From Pseudonocardiales bacterium (GTDB lineage: Bacteria; Actinomycetota; Actinomycetes; Mycobacteriales; Pseudonocardiaceae): 64,000 nt of DNA. Position 1 is the stretch's first letter, and every line of letters starts with the position of its first letter. Where the stretch lies: the NCBI GenBank assembly GCA_019241525.1, contig JAFAWY010000131.1:1-64000 (forward strand), read 5' to 3'. Made by a program: the position numbers and the translations under genes. This document shows positions 1 through 10,050 of the stretch, one piece after another. Under the pieces are notes generated by a model. It ran no database searches. It saw only the letters and a list, made by a program, of their open reading frames with translations, and was not told where the DNA came from.

Positions 1-231
1 TCCAGTCTGCTGCGGGGCGCTGCGGATGGTGCCGGCCACTTCTAAACCAGGGATAAACGGCAGCTCGGGCTTGATCTGGTACTGACCTCGACACAACAGC
101 AAGTCAGGGAAGCAGACCCCGGCGGCGTACACGTCGATGAGCACCTCACCCGCGCTTGGCTGAGTGTCCTCAACCTCGGCCACCTGCGCAGCATCCGGTC
201 CGTCCAGGCGCGTTACCAACACGGCACGCAT
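1..231 (-). CDS. NADPH:quinone oxidoreductase-like MDR protein, N-terminal 77 residues (cut by window edge)
   Basis: Reverse-strand reading gives an intact N-terminus beginning MRAVLVTRLDGPDAA, followed by GEVLIDVYAAGVCFPDLL and then PELPFIPGLEVAGTI. This is the standard opening of zinc-independent medium-chain dehydrogenases/quinone reductases: an N-terminal GroES-like fold with the P-x-x-P-G-x-E-x-x-G segment. Such enzymes reduce quinones or enones with NADPH in the cytoplasm. The ATG is supported by an AGGA ribosome site about 9 nt upstream. The gene runs off the left edge, so the Rossmann half is not seen and the substrate cannot be guessed. Confidence 0.85.
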   Translation of the reverse strand, partial: MRAVLVTRLDGPDAAQVAEVEDTQPSAGEVLIDVYAAGVCFPDLLLCRGQYQIKPELPFIPGLEVAGTIRSAPQQTG

Positions 232-1110
232 GGGTCTGTCCTTCCTCGCGTTAATATCTTCTCGTCACCGAAGGCGAACTAGCCAGGCAGGTAACGCAGG
301 TATTCGGGCTCGGACCCGGGATGGGACCCATCGCGCGTTCCGCAGCGTTCGACCCCGAGACCGCGCCTGGCGGCGGGCTGCACTGTCAGTACCTGCATCC
401 TGTCCTCGACCTGGGTATGCCAGGCGGTCTGCGGGAAGGAAAGCGCGTCGCGGACTTCGGTCGTCCGAGGAGGACCGCCCGGGGCGCAGTTCTCGTTTGG
501 TTGTGGGGCATCACCGCAAACTTTTAAACACTCGACTGCTGTTGCGCCACCGATCTACCGCTCGAGCATAGGCGTTAGAGTGTCTAAACACGGCCCCGTC
601 AAGCGCCGAACATATAGATAAAATAGAGCAAGCGGCCTCCGTTGCTCAGCGGCCTGGCACTTCGTTGACCTGCGAGTTCTCACATAGGTGTACGAAAAAA
701 TTCTCAGCGACGGAGGCTATCTATACAACCGGCTCATGTCCGGCACCGACTCCTTGAGGCTCATCGCCCAACGCCAATGACCGGCCGAGTCCGATATCGC
801 CGAGAATCGAGCCCACCTTGACAGGGCCTGACCACTACGAATCGCAAGCAGCCCGGAGCCGACCAAGTGCTTGCGGCGGTCCGGGCGGGCGCACGCTCGT
901 GGTGCCAAAGCCGATCGACTCGCGGCTTAGGAGATCACCACAAAACTCGCGCCTGTTTGCGCGAGCATCACGCGGTCAGCGGTATGACCGGACACGATCC
1001 GTTGACGAGCGGATGAATCATTATCGGGTCATGCGTTGTTGCTTGGTTGGGGTGAGGCCACAGTTACGGTAATAATCATCGCTTCCGGAGCTAGCGAAGA
1101 TACTAAAGTC
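232..1110. other. Gene-free stretch with AT-rich patches
   Basis: About 880 bases with no reading frame that looks like a known protein. It contains the probable promoter of the quinone reductase, including the AT-rich run around 608-630 and the small palindrome listed separately. Short frames exist on both strands, but none has a good ribosome site or a recognisable motif. It could hold an eroded gene. Confidence 0.4.
580..591. promoter_or_regulatory. Small operator-like palindrome GTGTCTAAACAC
   Basis: GTGT-CTAA-ACAC is a 12-base imperfect palindrome about 350 bp upstream of the quinone reductase start. The same TAAACAC core occurs about 60 bp nearer the gene, in the TTTTAAACACTC run at about 526-537. 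Paired sites of this kind are typical of TetR-family repressors, but the regulator is not in the window and the distance is long. Weak call. Confidence 0.2.
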
Positions 1111-1848
1111 ATGTCAGGAGTCTTCCCGCCGGGTGCGGCGGTCGCGCTGAGCCTGTCGTTCGACGACGCCCGAGCCAGCCAGCTGGAGGCAATCGGGATC
1201 CTGCAGGAGTACGGGATCCGAGCGAGTTTCTATGTTTTACCCGCCAGTGTTGCGGCAGCGCCTGACCGCTGGCGGGTGGTGGCGTTGTCAGGTCACGAGA
1301 TCGGCAATCACACGAGGACGCACCCATGCAGCGCCAACTTCGAGTTTTCCCGTGCCAACGCGCTGGAGGACAAGACGATGCGCGACATTGCCACGGACAT
1401 CGACGCTGCCAGCCAGGTCATCCAGGATTTTCTCGACGTGCAGCCGAAGACATTTGCCTATCCCTGTGGCCAATCGTTCATCGGCCGGGGCCGCCAGCGG
1501 CGAAGCTATGTCCCGCTGGTCGCTGAACGGTTTGTGGCCGGCCGCGGCTACGCGAGCGAGACGGGAAACCTGCCCGACCGCTGCGACTTAGCGCATCTAG
1601 AGGCGTACGTGATCGACGGTCTTGATGCTGGCGCCATGAAGTCCATCGTGGATGCCGGAATGATCCGGGGCGAGTGGGTGATCATGGTCGGTCACGACAT
1701 CGGCCAGCGGAGGCCCCAGACCGTGCCTGTTTGGGAGCTTGACCGATTCTGCCGCCGTGTAAGCCAAGACGATCGCATCTGGATCGCACCGGTGCTACAG
1801 GTGGCCGAGCGCATACAATCGATCCGTCAGGCGGAGAATCGCGGCTGA
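1111..1848 (+). CDS. Polysaccharide deacetylase family (NodB-type) protein
   Basis: 245 residues. It carries the NodB/CE4 signature in order: LSLSFDDA near residue 15-22 (the TFDDG-equivalent metal-binding motif), GHEIGNHTRTHP around residue 65-76 (the H-x-x-x-H motif), a YPCGQ segment and a C-terminal VGHDIG. These enzymes are metal-dependent hydrolases that remove N- or O-acetyl groups from cell-wall or envelope sugars. No signal peptide is visible, so the substrate may be intracellular or a lipid-linked intermediate. The longer frame starting at 1036 looks non-coding; the ATG at 1111 begins where family similarity begins. No clear ribosome site is visible. Confidence 0.8.
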   Translation: MSGVFPPGAAVALSLSFDDARASQLEAIGILQEYGIRASFYVLPASVAAAPDRWRVVALSGHEIGNHTRTHPCSANFEFSRANALEDKTMRDIATDIDAASQVIQDFLDVQPKTFAYPCGQSFIGRGRQRRSYVPLVAERFVAGRGYASETGNLPDRCDLAHLEAYVIDGLDAGAMKSIVDAGMIRGEWVIMVGHDIGQRRPQTVPVWELDRFCRRVSQDDRIWIAPVLQVAERIQSIRQAENRG

Positions 1849-1865
1849 TCCGACCACGATCGCGG

Positions 1866-2126
1866 TCACAATTTGAAACGGCCGGTATGGTCAACCATGA
1901 TGGTTCGGTAGATCGTGAGGGGCTGTGTGAGGTTGGGGTTCGCCTGCCCCACTGAGTGCGCCGCACCCGTGTCCCAGTGTGTTTTCTCGCTGCTCGCTGT
2001 CTTGCGCAGCCGCAGCAGTTGGTCGTCGAAGCGGTCTTGGGTACAGGCCGACCAGCCTCTAGCAGTTCGAGGCGACCGGGATCTTTCGTCAATCTCCGAT
2101 TGGGTGAACTGACCTGCTGCCAGCAA
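1866..2126 (-). pseudogene. Hypothetical protein or gene remnant
   Basis: An 86-codon frame. From about residue 25 onward it shows strong GC bias at third codon positions, and it contains a helical, charged run (RFDDQLLRLRKTASSE). The first part lacks that bias, and the frame lies next to other open frames with coding-like composition. This suggests a frameshifted or truncated gene rather than an intact one. No family recognised and no convincing ribosome site. It converges with the deacetylase. Confidence 0.3.
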
Positions 2127-2364
2127 CGACTGCGCATCTCAGCCGTGGCCACCGCCACCGCATGAGCTGGCTGGTGCGCTGTGGCGGAGCGCGCCGGCCG
2201 CGGCGCACTGGCGGCGATGAGCACCGCCATCAAGCATCTACGTGCGCCTGGCCGGACCGGGTTGACCATGTGCTGTTCCTGGTCCCGGGCGGGATAATGC
2301 TTGATTGACAGCGGTTCGGTTGATCGCAATACTGCTGAGGGAACATGGAGGGAACAACCGCGCC

Positions 2365-2649
2365 TTAAGGTAACGCGATTTCGTGGTCAACCGGTTGCTT
2401 GCGGACCGTCCCGGTGATACTCACCTTATGTGCTTCAAGTCTGAGAGTCACTACATCGCCAGGGAGTTTGTCGCTTATAATTTTGTCCATTGGGCGCCCA
2501 TCCTGCACGGTGGCTGTAGCCGTGATCTCTCCGAATACTTTGGCCTTAAGTGTAGCTTGACGATTGGCTAAATTAACAATGAGCGCGAGATTCACTGGTC
2601 CGTGTGTGTAATTCTTCTCGACGAGGTCCGATTCCTGAGCTTGAGTCAT
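2365..2649 (-). CDS. Hypothetical small protein, 94 residues
   Basis: The start MTQAQESDLVEKNY is chosen because GGGAG lies 5-6 nt before the ATG; the longer upstream frame has no such site. The protein has no signal peptide or membrane segment and alternates short hydrophobic and polar stretches (LALIVNLANRQATLKAKVFG, DVVTLRLEAHKVSITG), suggesting a small beta-rich fold. I do not recognise the family. It stands alone between gene-poor stretches. Confidence 0.55.
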   Translation of the reverse strand: MTQAQESDLVEKNYTHGPVNLALIVNLANRQATLKAKVFGEITATATVQDGRPMDKIISDKLPGDVVTLRLEAHKVSITGTVRKQPVDHEIALP

Positions 2650-3128
2650 TTCTTCTCCCGATGTCGTTGGTCTGAACCTCTGGCAGCCGAACACAACACT
2701 AGAGGTCGGACAAGAGGCCCAGACTGTTCATTGTGGACTCGTTGCATCACCTCGACAATTCTCGGCGGCTGTGGTGTCGGTGCGGTCAGGAGTTGCTGGC
2801 AGCGTCCCCCATGTAGAGCCGCGTGACAACGATCCCGACAGGACGGGACACGGCCGCACATCAGATCCGAAGATCCTTCGAGGTGAGACACCACATGCAC
2901 ACTGCGGCACATGGGCCGCCGAGGACTTACAAGCAGGGGTCAAACCAGCTTGATCGAGAAGGCATCGGCGGGAACAAGAGGGGACGTGAACGCGACCCGA
3001 TGTCGAAGGCGCACCCGAGACCTGGTTCCGATCTTCGCACCCGGCCGGCGGCCCTCAACCCGGATGGACTCTCCACGGCGTCCGCTCGCAGGAAGATCCA
3101 CAAAGAGCTTACCGACCGTGTGTTTCGC
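2650..3128. other. Gene-free stretch
   Basis: About 480 bases between two minus-strand genes. The open frames here are antisense extensions of the thioredoxin-like region or short, unsupported frames. I see no motif, repeat or strong hairpin. Confidence 0.4.
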
Positions 3129-3506
3129 TTATTCCTCAGCCAGCTGGTTGCGCGCTTGGTCGAGGTCCTTGCCGTCTTCGTCCAGCTCAATGGCCTTTAC
3201 CTGGGTTACCACGTCATCCAAGGTCTCGGGGAGCAGTCCGTCCGGCTGCGAGTACACCAGCACACCTTTCCGGTACGCCATGATGGTGGGCCTTCTGCTG
3301 ATGTTGGCAGCGGCCGCCAAGCCCTGCTCGGCCTCAACATCGACCGTGCCATAGACGACGTCGGAGTGCTCGTTGGAGGACGCCTCGAACGTCGACGCGA
3401 ACCTGCGGCAGGCGTCGGACGAGGAGTCACAGAAACAGACGAAAACCACAGCGTTTCCGGTGACTACCTCGTCGAAGTTCGCTTCAGTCAGGGTCTGGGT
3501 GGCCAT
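3129..3506 (-). CDS. Thioredoxin-fold protein with lost active-site cysteine
   Basis: 125 residues that follow the actinobacterial thioredoxin pattern end to end: N-terminal FDEVV, a beta strand VVFVCF, the active-site loop, then RRFASTFEASS, VVYGTVDVEAEQGLAAAANI, the cis-proline segment RRPTIMAY, and the C-terminal helix. The catalytic WCGPC is replaced by SSDAC at residues 29-33: the attacking cysteine is Ser30 and only the resolving Cys33 remains. Extra cysteines sit at 24 and 26. It therefore cannot run the normal dithiol exchange; it may act as a chaperone-like or monothiol protein. A GGGA ribosome site precedes the ATG. Confidence 0.85.
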   Translation of the reverse strand: MATQTLTEANFDEVVTGNAVVFVCFCDSSSDACRRFASTFEASSNEHSDVVYGTVDVEAEQGLAAAANISRRPTIMAYRKGVLVYSQPDGLLPETLDDVVTQVKAIELDEDGKDLDQARNQLAEE

Positions 3507-4335
3507 AGCATCCCTTCACGTCGTTGTGCCGATGCACCACTGTGCACGCCGATCATCTTGCACCTACCTGAGCACTCGGCCATGATCAATCCCGATGTGA
3601 TCGTCTTTACGTGTGTGAGGTCAACCCCAAGGCACGGTATCGGTCTTTACCAGCCCGTCTTGCTCGGATCGGGCTCTCTGCTGCACATCTTCGTCCTCAG
3701 TCCGGACCACGGCTCAGGCCCCAGGGTTGCGTACGGGGTTGCAGCCGTTGCCATTCACGCCTGTCGGCTCGCGGCCGGCGTAGCCTCACGGGCGAAATTG
3801 GTCTAATAACGGTAGCGAGACGAAGCGCGAGCAATACAATTGATCCAACGTCCTCTGCCGGCTGAGACGAGCGAGGGGTCGATACCGGAACCCTGATCGT
3901 GCGCACCGGCTCAGATAAGGGCCGTACCGAAGGCGTGTCGGCACTGATTTTGCAGCGTGACATTTTTGCACCTACCGCCACCTCAACAAGACCGGTCACC
4001 GCCTGGCCTTCAACGCCGAAATGGTTACGACCCGCATCCTGAAGGATTACAGTCCCGACAGGCTAAGCCAGGGTGTGTACAGCTTGGCGTGCTGCGGGTA
4101 GGGCGTGGTGGTGCATTTGATACACAGACTTGGCAAATTTGGATTCTATCACCCAGAGGGAGCAGTGCCATGCTGGTGATCTGCTTAGTCAACGCCTAAT
4201 GCTTACTCATCCACGCACCGAATCGGTGGTGTAGTCGGCGAATCGCGGTGCCCTGTCTGTGTGAGGCTGGACGGAAATCCGGTTGTCGGTGCCGGGCCAG
4301 CCGGGAAAGATGCGCCAACAGTTGAGGAGGACTGG
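3507..4335. other. Gene-poor stretch with coding-like fragments
   Basis: About 830 bases with no intact gene. Two short plus-strand fragments have coding-like composition: one around 3890-3950 reading GTLIVRTGSDKGRTEGVSAL, and another in a different frame at 3961-4101 containing RHLNKTGHRLAFNAE. They could be pieces of one frameshifted gene, but I cannot identify it. The GAGGAGG at 4324-4330 is the ribosome site of the next gene. Confidence 0.3.
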
Positions 4336-7300
4336 ATGATGATTGGCGCAGGGCCTGACACCCGAGCCATGGGCGCGACAACCGACGCGTGGCAGGATCG
4401 GGTAGCACGTCGGATGGCTGAGTTGTATGCGAACGACACCCAAGTTCGGGCTGCCCGGCCGCGGAAAATTTTTGCCTCGGCGGCGCTTCGTCCGGGGATG
4501 CGGCTTCCACAGATTGTGGCGACGGTCATGGAGGGCTACGCGGACCGACCGGCCCTCGGACAGCGTGTTCAAGAATTGGTAACCGATCCGGCCACCGGCC
4601 GCAGGTCAGTTCGCCTGCTGTCGGAGCTCAAGACCATCACATATCGTGAGTTGTGGGCACGGGTCGGCGTGGTGTCATCGGAGTGGCAGCACCATCCGGA
4701 GTATCCGTTAAACGCCGGTGATTTTGTCTGCCTCCTTGGCTTCAGCAGCACCGACTACACCACGATCGATCTGGCGTGCATCCACATGGGCGCGGTATCA
4801 GTGCCGCTGCAGACCAGCGCATCCGCCGAGCAAAACATGGCGATCATTGCCGAGACCAAGCCACGTATCATTGCCGTCGGCATCGACTATCTGGACGCCG
4901 TCGTCGAAGCAGTGCTGGCCGGCAGTGCACCCGAACGTTTAATTGTTTTCGACTACGAGCCCGAAGATGATGATCAACAAGACAGGTTGAAGTCCGCGTG
5001 TGGGCGCTTGACCGGCGCCGATAGCCCGGTGATCGTCGACACCCTGAGCGCCGTGATCGACCGCGGCAAGACGCTGTCACCGACACCGTTGCGCGTGCCT
5101 GACGCCGACGATAACCCACTGCTGTCGCTGTTCTACACGTCGGGAAGCACCGGCACTCCGAAAGGTGCGATGTATACCGAGCGGATGCTCGCTCATGGGT
5201 GGCTGAGTGCTTCCGATGCGCTGATGCAGTCTGAGGTGCCGATGATCGCACTGAACTACCTGCCGATGAGCCATTTTGCCGGCCATCAATTGCTGGTAGG
5301 CACTCTGGCCAGTGGTGGTACAAATTACTTTGCAGCTAAAAGTGATCTGTCGACGCTGTTCGACGACATCACTTTGGTGCGGCCCACCGTGCTAAGCCTG
5401 GTGCCGCGGGTGTGCGAGATGATCTATGGGCACTACCAGCGTGAATTGGAGCGGCGCAAGTCGGATGGCGCCGATCCAGACACTATTGAGGCCAAGGTGA
5501 AGGCCGACATGCGGAACAGTTTGTTGGGCGGCCGCGTGGTGTCCGCCATCTTCGGAACCGCGCCGCTGTCAGCGGAGTTGTTCGCATTCATCGAGTCGTT
5601 GGCGGATGTGCACCTAATTGATGTTTACGGCTCAACGGAGGTGGGCCTGGTTTTGAGAGCTCACCAGGTGCTGCGCCCGGTGGTGATCGACTACAAGCTC
5701 GTCGATGTTCCCGAGCTCGGCTATTTCCGCACCGACAAGCCGCATCCCAGAGGTGAGCTTCTGGTCAAGACCGAATATGTGATGCCGGGCTACTACAAGC
5801 GCCCGGATGTCACCGCGGAGATGTTCGATGAGGCCGGCTTTTATAAGACCGGTGACATCATGGCCGAGGTGCGCCCGGATCAACTGCACTATGTCGATCG
5901 CCGCGGCAGTGTGCTCAAGCTCGCCCAGGGCGAGTTCGTGGCACTGTCGCATTTGGAGGCGGTGTTTGCCACTAGCCGGCTAATCCGGCAGATCTTTCTT
6001 TACGGTAGCAGTGAGCGGTCGTTTCTGCTGGCGGTGATTGTCCCGGATGATGAGGTGATCGTCCAGCTTGGGCCTGATGGGACGCAGCGGGTGAAGTTGT
6101 TGATTAGCCAGTCGCTGCAGCAGATCGCGGCCGAGGCGCAGCTGAAGGGCTATGAGGTCCCGCGCAATTTTTTGATCGAGACCGAGCCGTTCGCCGTGGA
6201 AAATGGTCTGCTGTCCGGCGCAGGCAAGCTGCTGCGACCAAAGCTCAAGGCCCGCTACGGCCGGCGCCTTGAGCACATGTATGCCGAGATGGCCGCCGAG
6301 CGGGTCAACGAATTGCGGGTATTGCGTGCGAGCAGTCCGGATCGGCCGGTGCTCGGAACCGTGGCGAAGGCCGTTGAGTTGACGCTGGGCGTATCGCTGG
6401 CCGATGTGCGGCCCGACACCCGGTTTATCGATCTGGGCGGCGATTCACTGGCGGCGCTGAGCTTTTCGAACCTGTTAGTAGATCTCTTCGGGATAGAGGT
6501 ACCGGTGGGCGTGGTCCTCAACCCAGCCAGTGACCTGCAACGGCTCGCCGATTACATCCAGGCACAGCGGGACCCGGGCGCCAAGCGGCTGACCTTCGCT
6601 GCCGTGCACGGTGCCAACAGCACCGAGGTCTATGCCAGCGACCTGTCGCTGGATAAGTTCATCGACGCCCAGACCTTGAAGACCGCCCCGACCCTGCCGC
6701 AGCCGACCGGCGCGATCAAGACCGTGCTGCTGACGGGGGCGACCGGATACCTCGGGCGGTTCCTCGCCCTGGACTGGCTGCAGCGGCTGGCCCGTTGCGG
6801 TGGCACGCTCATCTGCATTGCCCGCGGCGGCGACGCCAGACAAGCGCGCCAACGTATCGAAACGGCACTTGACACCGACAGCGAACTGATCGAGCGTTTC
6901 CGGACCCTGGCTGCCGATCACCTCGAGGTGCTCGCCGGCGATATTGGTGAGCCCAATCTCGGGCTAGACGAGGCCACCTGGAACCGGCTGGCACACCGCG
7001 TCGATTTGATCGTCCACTCAGCGGCCCATGTCAACCACGTGCTGCCCTACAACCAGCTATTCGGGGCCAACGTCGTGGGCACTGCCGAGCTGATCCGGCT
7101 GGCAATCACTGCGAAGATGAAACCCATCTCTTACATCTCGACTGTAGCCGCGACGTTCGTGGGCGATGATGTCATCGACGAAGACGCCGATGTGCGTATC
7201 GCCAGTCCAGTGCGCAAGCTTGAGGACACCTATGTCAATGGTTATGCAACCAGTAAATGGGCCGGCGAGGTGATGCTGCGCGAAGGGCATGATCTTTGCA

Positions 7301-7884
7301 ATCTTCCAGTCACGATCTTCCGATGCGATATGATCCTGGCCCACAGCCGATACGCCGGTCAGCTAAATCTGCCCGACGTGTTTACCCGGTTGCTGTTCAG
7401 CTTGGTTACGACGGGGATCGCGCCACGCTCATTTTACCGATCCCCCCGCAACGCGGACCCGGCCCACTACGACGGCTTGCCCGTCGATTTCGTCGTCCAA
7501 GCGGTCACCGAGCTACGGGGGCAAGCCCACGAAGGGTTTCACACGTACAACGTCGTCAATCCGCACCGTGATGGTATCTCACTCGATACGTTTGTTACCT
7601 GGCTGATCGAGGCCGGCTACCCGATTCAGCGGATCGATGACTACGACCAGTGGATATCGCGTATTGAAACCGCGCTGCAAGGGCTGCCGGAAAGGCAGCG
7701 GCACTTATCTCTGCTGACCGTGCTCGACGCCTACCGGCATCCCGCCGAGGCCATCGACGGCGCCGCCGTCCCATCCGAAAAATTCCAGACGGCCGTGCGC
7801 GCGGCTCATCACGACATCCCACACCTGTCTGCGCCACTGATTACCAAATACATCGCCGACTTGAAGCAACATCAACTGCTGTAA
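4336..7884 (+). CDS. car: Carboxylic acid reductase (adenylation-thiolation-reductase)
   Basis: 1182 residues, the usual length for this enzyme. It activates a carboxylic acid with ATP, loads it on its own phosphopantetheine arm and reduces it with NADPH to the aldehyde. Adenylation domain: [12 protein letters not shown] at about 266-277 and YGSTEVG at about 430. Carrier domain: DLGGDSL with the modified Ser704. Reductase domain: GATGYLGR near 800 and the catalytic pair Tyr970-x-x-x-Lys974. The start is the ATG 5 nt after GAGGAGG; a GTG further upstream adds 25 residues with no family similarity. It needs a phosphopantetheinyl transferase; one is encoded at the end of the second synthase in this window. 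Substrates are typically fatty or aromatic acids. It stands as a single transcription unit. Confidence 0.95.
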   Translation: MMIGAGPDTRAMGATTDAWQDRVARRMAELYANDTQVRAARPRKIFASAALRPGMRLPQIVATVMEGYADRPALGQRVQELVTDPATGRRSVRLLSELKTITYRELWARVGVVSSEWQHHPEYPLNAGDFVCLLGFSSTDYTTIDLACIHMGAVSVPLQTSASAEQNMAIIAETKPRIIAVGIDYLDAVVEAVLAGSAPERLIVFDYEPEDDDQQDRLKSACGRLTGADSPVIVDTLSAVIDRGKTLSPTPLRVPDADDNPLLSLFYTSGSTGTPKGAMYTERMLAHGWLSASDALMQSEVPMIALNYLPMSHFAGHQLLVGTLASGGTNYFAAKSDLSTLFDDITLVRPTVLSLVPRVCEMIYGHYQRELERRKSDGADPDTIEAKVKADMRNSLLGGRVVSAIFGTAPLSAELFAFIESLADVHLIDVYGSTEVGLVLRAHQVLRPVVIDYKLVDVPELGYFRTDKPHPRGELLVKTEYVMPGYYKRPDVTAEMFDEAGFYKTGDIMAEVRPDQLHYVDRRGSVLKLAQGEFVALSHLEAVFATSRLIRQIFLYGSSERSFLLAVIVPDDEVIVQLGPDGTQRVKLLISQSLQQIAAEAQLKGYEVPRNFLIETEPFAVENGLLSGAGKLLRPKLKARYGRRLEHMYAEMAAERVNELRVLRASSPDRPVLGTVAKAVELTLGVSLADVRPDTRFIDLGGDSLAALSFSNLLVDLFGIEVPVGVVLNPASDLQRLADYIQAQRDPGAKRLTFAAVHGANSTEVYASDLSLDKFIDAQTLKTAPTLPQPTGAIKTVLLTGATGYLGRFLALDWLQRLARCGGTLICIARGGDARQARQRIETALDTDSELIERFRTLAADHLEVLAGDIGEPNLGLDEATWNRLAHRVDLIVHSAAHVNHVLPYNQLFGANVVGTAELIRLAITAKMKPISYISTVAATFVGDDVIDEDADVRIASPVRKLEDTYVNGYATSKWAGEVMLREGHDLCNLPVTIFRCDMILAHSRYAGQLNLPDVFTRLLFSLVTTGIAPRSFYRSPRNADPAHYDGLPVDFVVQAVTELRGQAHEGFHTYNVVNPHRDGISLDTFVTWLIEAGYPIQRIDDYDQWISRIETALQGLPERQRHLSLLTVLDAYRHPAEAIDGAAVPSEKFQTAVRAAHHDIPHLSAPLITKYIADLKQHQLL

Positions 7885-7939
7885 CGGACTGTCACCGATC
7901 ATGTGCTACTGACATCCCACGTCTGAAAGGTGGTTCTCG

Positions 7940-8032
7940 GTGATACCGGGGTGGCTTATCGGCGAGGAAACGGTCTACTTCGACGCGGCGACCCTGCCGC
8001 GTCAACTCGATGTACCTTTCCAGGGTGGCTGA
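7940..8032 (+). CDS. Possible small protein, 30 residues
   Basis: GTG-initiated frame 55 bp after the reductase. It is preceded by AAAGGTGG at a reasonable spacing and has a strong GC bias at third positions. The peptide (starting MIPGWLIGEETVYFDAATLP) is not obviously a membrane or secreted peptide. It could be a genuine small protein or the eroded start of a longer gene; the stop lies inside a hairpin. Confidence 0.3.
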   Translation: MIPGWLIGEETVYFDAATLPRQLDVPFQGG

Positions 8033-8048
8033 TGCTCAACCACCCTGG
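8020..8048. terminator. Hairpin, probable terminator
   Basis: Perfect 9-bp stem CCAGGGTGG / CCACCCTGG around an 11-base loop, about 140 bp after the carboxylic acid reductase stop. There is no T-run, which is common for actinobacterial terminators. Confidence 0.5.
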
Positions 8049-8239
8049 AGGTGTGCTGACTGCGTGACACTGCGGCACTTGTTAGCGGAGGGAGCACGAG
8101 AAGTCTGTATGGAACGACAGACGCGTGCCGATGCGTAGCTCAGGCGGCCCACATCGACACACTTTTAGTATAGAATCGTGTGACAAATTAGTGTTCACGC
8201 GGAAAGCGCGCATTGGATCTGAACTGTCACTGCAGGATG

Positions 8240-8899
8240 TCATCCGCCAATAGTGCACATGGGAATGTTGAGCCGTCCGTTCACGCAAGCGTTAAGCCAT
8301 TGTGTGAATTCGTCGATAGTGCCCTTGATAGGCTGGGTGGATGTGCCGCCGGTCCCGAATGCCGCGCGCCGCACCCTGAACTGAGCGGTGGCTGTATTAT
8401 CTTCTTGCGCGAATGTTACATTGATAACGCCAGGTGGCGTTTGGTCTGCTATGCGGAAAGTCATAGTAATTGAGCCGGACTGATCGGCTCGGATGGTTGT
8501 GCTGCCTCCAGTAACTATCAGCCCTTCTGGTTGAGTAACCGTGACTGGTTGGTTGGGAGTAAATCCACTACCGTCGGCGATTGTAACCGTTCCGGGTGGC
8601 CCATCCGCCGGAGTGAGCGCGACTCTTGCCTGGCGCAGTTGTGATGATCGAGTCCCGAAGGTACCATTATCGTCGGCAGCGACGGTGAAGGCTGAGCCCG
8701 GTTTCTCACCGAGTTCGCTTGGTGCAACGTAGTTGGGCTGCAACTCCAAACTGCTGACTATCACCTCAGTATGCGACGATCCCTGTACCGGGTCGAGCGA
8801 GCTACTGTCCCCGTAAGCGGAAGCCGTGACCAAAACGGCCAGCAATAGTGTCCACAAACCAGCGCAGCTGGCGCGCAACTGGTGAGGGTGACAGCTCAT
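8240..8899 (-). CDS. Secreted protein with Ig-like beta domain
   Basis: 219 residues. A typical Sec signal peptide covers about residues 1-30 (GLWTLLLAVLVTASAYG). The mature part is Thr/Val-rich and contains DGSGFTPNQPVTVTQPEG followed by a strand-rich GSITMTFRIADQTPPGVINV segment. This is the layout of actinobacterial Ig/IPT-like extracytoplasmic domains. A GGAAGG ribosome site lies about 8 nt before the ATG. The function is unknown; binding at the cell surface is a guess. Two cysteines near the C-terminus may form a disulfide. Confidence 0.7.
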   Translation of the reverse strand: MSCHPHQLRASCAGLWTLLLAVLVTASAYGDSSSLDPVQGSSHTEVIVSSLELQPNYVAPSELGEKPGSAFTVAADDNGTFGTRSSQLRQARVALTPADGPPGTVTIADGSGFTPNQPVTVTQPEGLIVTGGSTTIRADQSGSITMTFRIADQTPPGVINVTFAQEDNTATAQFRVRRAAFGTGGTSTQPIKGTIDEFTQWLNACVNGRLNIPMCTIGG

Positions 8900-9357
8900 G
8901 GTGTGGCCTTCCCACCGTACGCCAAGGCAGTGTCGGTACGCTTAACCGTTCACTAACCGCGCAACCTCTCGCTGACGTTACATCGTGCTGGCTGAAGTTG
9001 CGCGATGGTTCTCGAACTTAGCAGTTTCTTGACCGTTGGAGCTATCACCCGGCGCTCCCATGACGGGGGTACTCCGGCACACAGTCAACGCCGTCTGTAT
9101 CAGTAAGCTACGAAACCGTAACTCGCTGTAAGAACCAGCTGCGATCTTCCCGGCAGAAGACTCGCGCTATCAGAAGCTCTTAGGTGATCAACGGGATACT
9201 TGCCTGGTCACCGTTGGGTGCTCGGAGCAACATCAGAATCGTGATGAGCTACGGGGTTGGGCGTTACACTATCGCTGCTCTGTGGGCTGCCGCGTGCTCC
9301 TCAAGGAAATTTTCACTTGGCTTCCACGGCAGTTATGATTTTGTGGTCGGCTAAGCG
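8900..9357. other. Gene-free stretch
   Basis: About 460 bases. It holds the upstream region of the secreted protein gene, and a 36-codon plus-strand frame ending near 9354 that I cannot support as a gene. No repeats or strong hairpins seen. Confidence 0.35.
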
Positions 9358-9576
9358 CTAGCACCTATGACGACGATGTAGCCTTCGAAAATTTGTGGGT
9401 GCGCTTCCTGGCGCGGGTCCGTATTCGATCAGGAGGCACTCTAAGACTTGTCGGAGCTCTGTGCGGTACTGCTCGATGTCAACCCGTAGGTTCGCCACGT
9501 CTTGGGCTAGTGCCCGAGCGTCGCGAGAAAAGGAGTGAGACTGCGGGCTACGCCGGCAAACCGTTACGTTCGGCAT
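9358..9576 (-). CDS. Small coiled-coil protein, 72 residues
   Basis: The ATG overlaps the end of the preceding small membrane-protein gene by 13 bp on the same strand, suggesting coupled translation. The centre (RALAQDVANLRVDIEQYRTE and on) has a leucine/valine heptad pattern and is probably a coiled coil; the C-terminus is basic and arginine-rich. No family recognised. It may work with its upstream partner, the coiled-coil part lying in the cytoplasm next to the membrane. Confidence 0.5.
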   Translation of the reverse strand: MPNVTVCRRSPQSHSFSRDARALAQDVANLRVDIEQYRTELRQVLECLLIEYGPAPGSAPTNFRRLHRRHRC

Positions 9577-9755
9577 GGCGATTCGCTGGTAATCGCGGGG
9601 GCCAGGTATGCGATCAGTGCGATCATCAGCAGTGCGCCGGTGACGTTATCTATGGACATGGCGAGCATGGTCGCCAACACCACAGCCAAGGCCAAGTAGT
9701 CGGTCATCACGATGGTTGCCGCTGTGGTGGCTGCCATTGTGATTATCCGGTACAT
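9564..9755 (-). CDS. Small two-helix membrane protein, 63 residues
   Basis: Two hydrophobic segments, roughly residues 5-32 and 36-56 (VTGALLMIALIAYLAPA), make up nearly the whole protein. GGAAGG lies 7 nt before the ATG, a good ribosome site. It overlaps the coiled-coil gene downstream, giving a two-gene unit. Size and layout resemble holin-like or small membrane-adaptor proteins, but no phage or toxin genes surround it. Function unknown. Confidence 0.5.
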   Translation of the reverse strand: MYRIITMAATTAATIVMTDYLALAVVLATMLAMSIDNVTGALLMIALIAYLAPAITSESPCRT

Positions 9756-10050
9756 GTTGTCGCCTTCCGAAGAATTACCGCCGAATTCATCGATCTGTCA
9801 CTCCTTGTCACCACACAGCTAGCTGAAAGATGCAGTGCTGAGCCCAGACCGCTACGAGCACGATCGCTCATTCGTGTTAGTGATCGGATCGTGATGGCAG
9901 AGTGTTACCCAAGCGCTCAATGACATGTGGAGCAGAAGCGCGGCGGAACCTTCGATGTCGCCCAGGTGTTGGTAGGGTCGTCATGCCGCAAGTCGGTACC
10001 AACCCTATTGATTCTGTCCGTTACTGTCACCGAATGCGCCGATAGGGAAT

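Noticed and set aside
2823-3806. 327-codon plus-strand frame
   Set aside because: It runs antisense through the well-supported thioredoxin-like gene and has no motif or ribosome site.
3890-4101. Acyl-CoA dehydrogenase relic upstream of the carboxylic acid reductase
   Set aside because: The fragment GTLIVRTGSDKGRTEGVSAL loosely resembles that family, but the adjacent frame does not continue the pattern, so it is left unidentified.
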